A DNA stretch of 7,239 bases, taken from Flavobacteriaceae bacterium. GTDB taxonomy: Bacteria > Bacteroidota > Bacteroidia > Flavobacteriales > Flavobacteriaceae. The position numbers were made by a program, and so were the translations under genes. Positions 7,123 through 7,239 of this stretch are shown here, piece after piece. The DNA lies in contig NZDM01000006.1 of the NCBI GenBank assembly GCA_002690085.1, forward strand, positions 1 through 7,239, written 5' to 3'. Every line of letters begins with the position of its first letter. Positions within the stretch are counted from its first letter, which is position 1. Under the pieces are notes generated by a model. That model did not search any database, was not told the origin of the DNA, and was given only the letters and a program-made list of their open reading frames with translations.

Positions 7123-7239
7123 CTAATGTTTGCTTTTAGGCACAGGATCATGACCAGATCCTCCCCATGGATGGCAACGCAATAACCGCCCAATTCCTAA
7201 AAACAAACCTTTAAAAAGACCATGTGTATACAAGGCCTC
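7123..7239 (-). CDS. yidD: YidD, membrane protein insertion efficiency factor (C-terminal fragment)
   Basis: The last 38 codons of a reading frame enter from the right edge of the window on the minus strand and end at TAG (7125 to 7123). The translation contains GLFLGIGRLLRCHPWGG followed by SGHDPVP, the C-terminal signature of the small YidD family with its conserved Cys-His-Pro and Asp-Pro-Val-Pro. YidD is a short amphipathic membrane-associated protein thought to assist YidC-dependent insertion of inner-membrane proteins. The start and the N-terminal half, including the usual cysteine-containing CSQY region, lie outside the window, so completeness cannot be checked. The overlapping frame with an ATG at 7193 has no recognisable motif and is a shadow. 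The gene is upstream of lgt on the same strand with a 62-base gap, and the two may share a transcript. Confidence 0.88.
   Translation of the reverse strand, partial: EALYTHGLFKGLFLGIGRLLRCHPWGGSGHDPVPKSKH

Noticed and set aside
6996..7193. Minus-strand frame of 65 codons spanning the end of yidD and the start of lgt.
   Set aside because: It overlaps both genes in another frame, and its residues match no family I know; the yidD frame explains the region better.
1..7239. Mobile elements, CRISPR arrays, tRNA or rRNA genes, riboswitches, defence or toxin genes.
   Set aside because: No transposase, terminal repeats, spaced direct repeats, cloverleaf-like segments or unusual composition were seen. 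The gaps between genes are all under 150 bases and mostly explained by promoters and terminators.

Overview
The window is a compact stretch of housekeeping chromosome from a member of the Bacteroidota, most likely the family Flavobacteriaceae. Four things point there. SecD and SecF are fused into one 1002-residue protein. GyrB is the short form of 646 residues. The secDF promoter matches the Bacteroidota pattern TTG/TANNTTTG rather than the usual -35/-10. All four visible start codons have A-rich leaders with an A at -3 and no Shine-Dalgarno sequence. The family assignment is inferred from remembered protein similarity; no search was run.

Layout: gyrB (32-1972, +) is followed after 102 bases by mdh (2075-3001, +). 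A hairpin terminator after mdh (3033-3060) and a good promoter (3081-3111) separate mdh from secDF (3151-6159, +). A strong two-way terminator (6178-6215) lies between secDF and the convergent lgt (6227-7060, -). Upstream of lgt on the minus strand are a probable promoter (7078-7104) and the C-terminal end of yidD (7123-7239, -), which is cut by the window edge. The yidD fragment is only 38 codons long and lacks its start. No stretch longer than 150 bases is without a gene or signal.

Functionally the left part holds DNA supercoiling (GyrB) and central carbon metabolism (malate dehydrogenase). The right part is devoted to the cell envelope. SecDF helps pull proteins across the membrane through SecYEG. 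Lgt adds the diacylglyceryl group to lipoproteins exported by that route. YidD is linked to YidC-dependent membrane insertion. These three may reflect related jobs, but secDF and lgt/yidD are on opposite strands and are not one operon.

I looked for an undescribed system and did not find one: every gene belongs to a well-known family with its key residues intact. The second-look items are modest: an acidic, low-complexity insert in the SecDF periplasmic domain, a variant catalytic loop in malate dehydrogenase, a shared leader motif in front of two start codons, and start-site and regulatory details.
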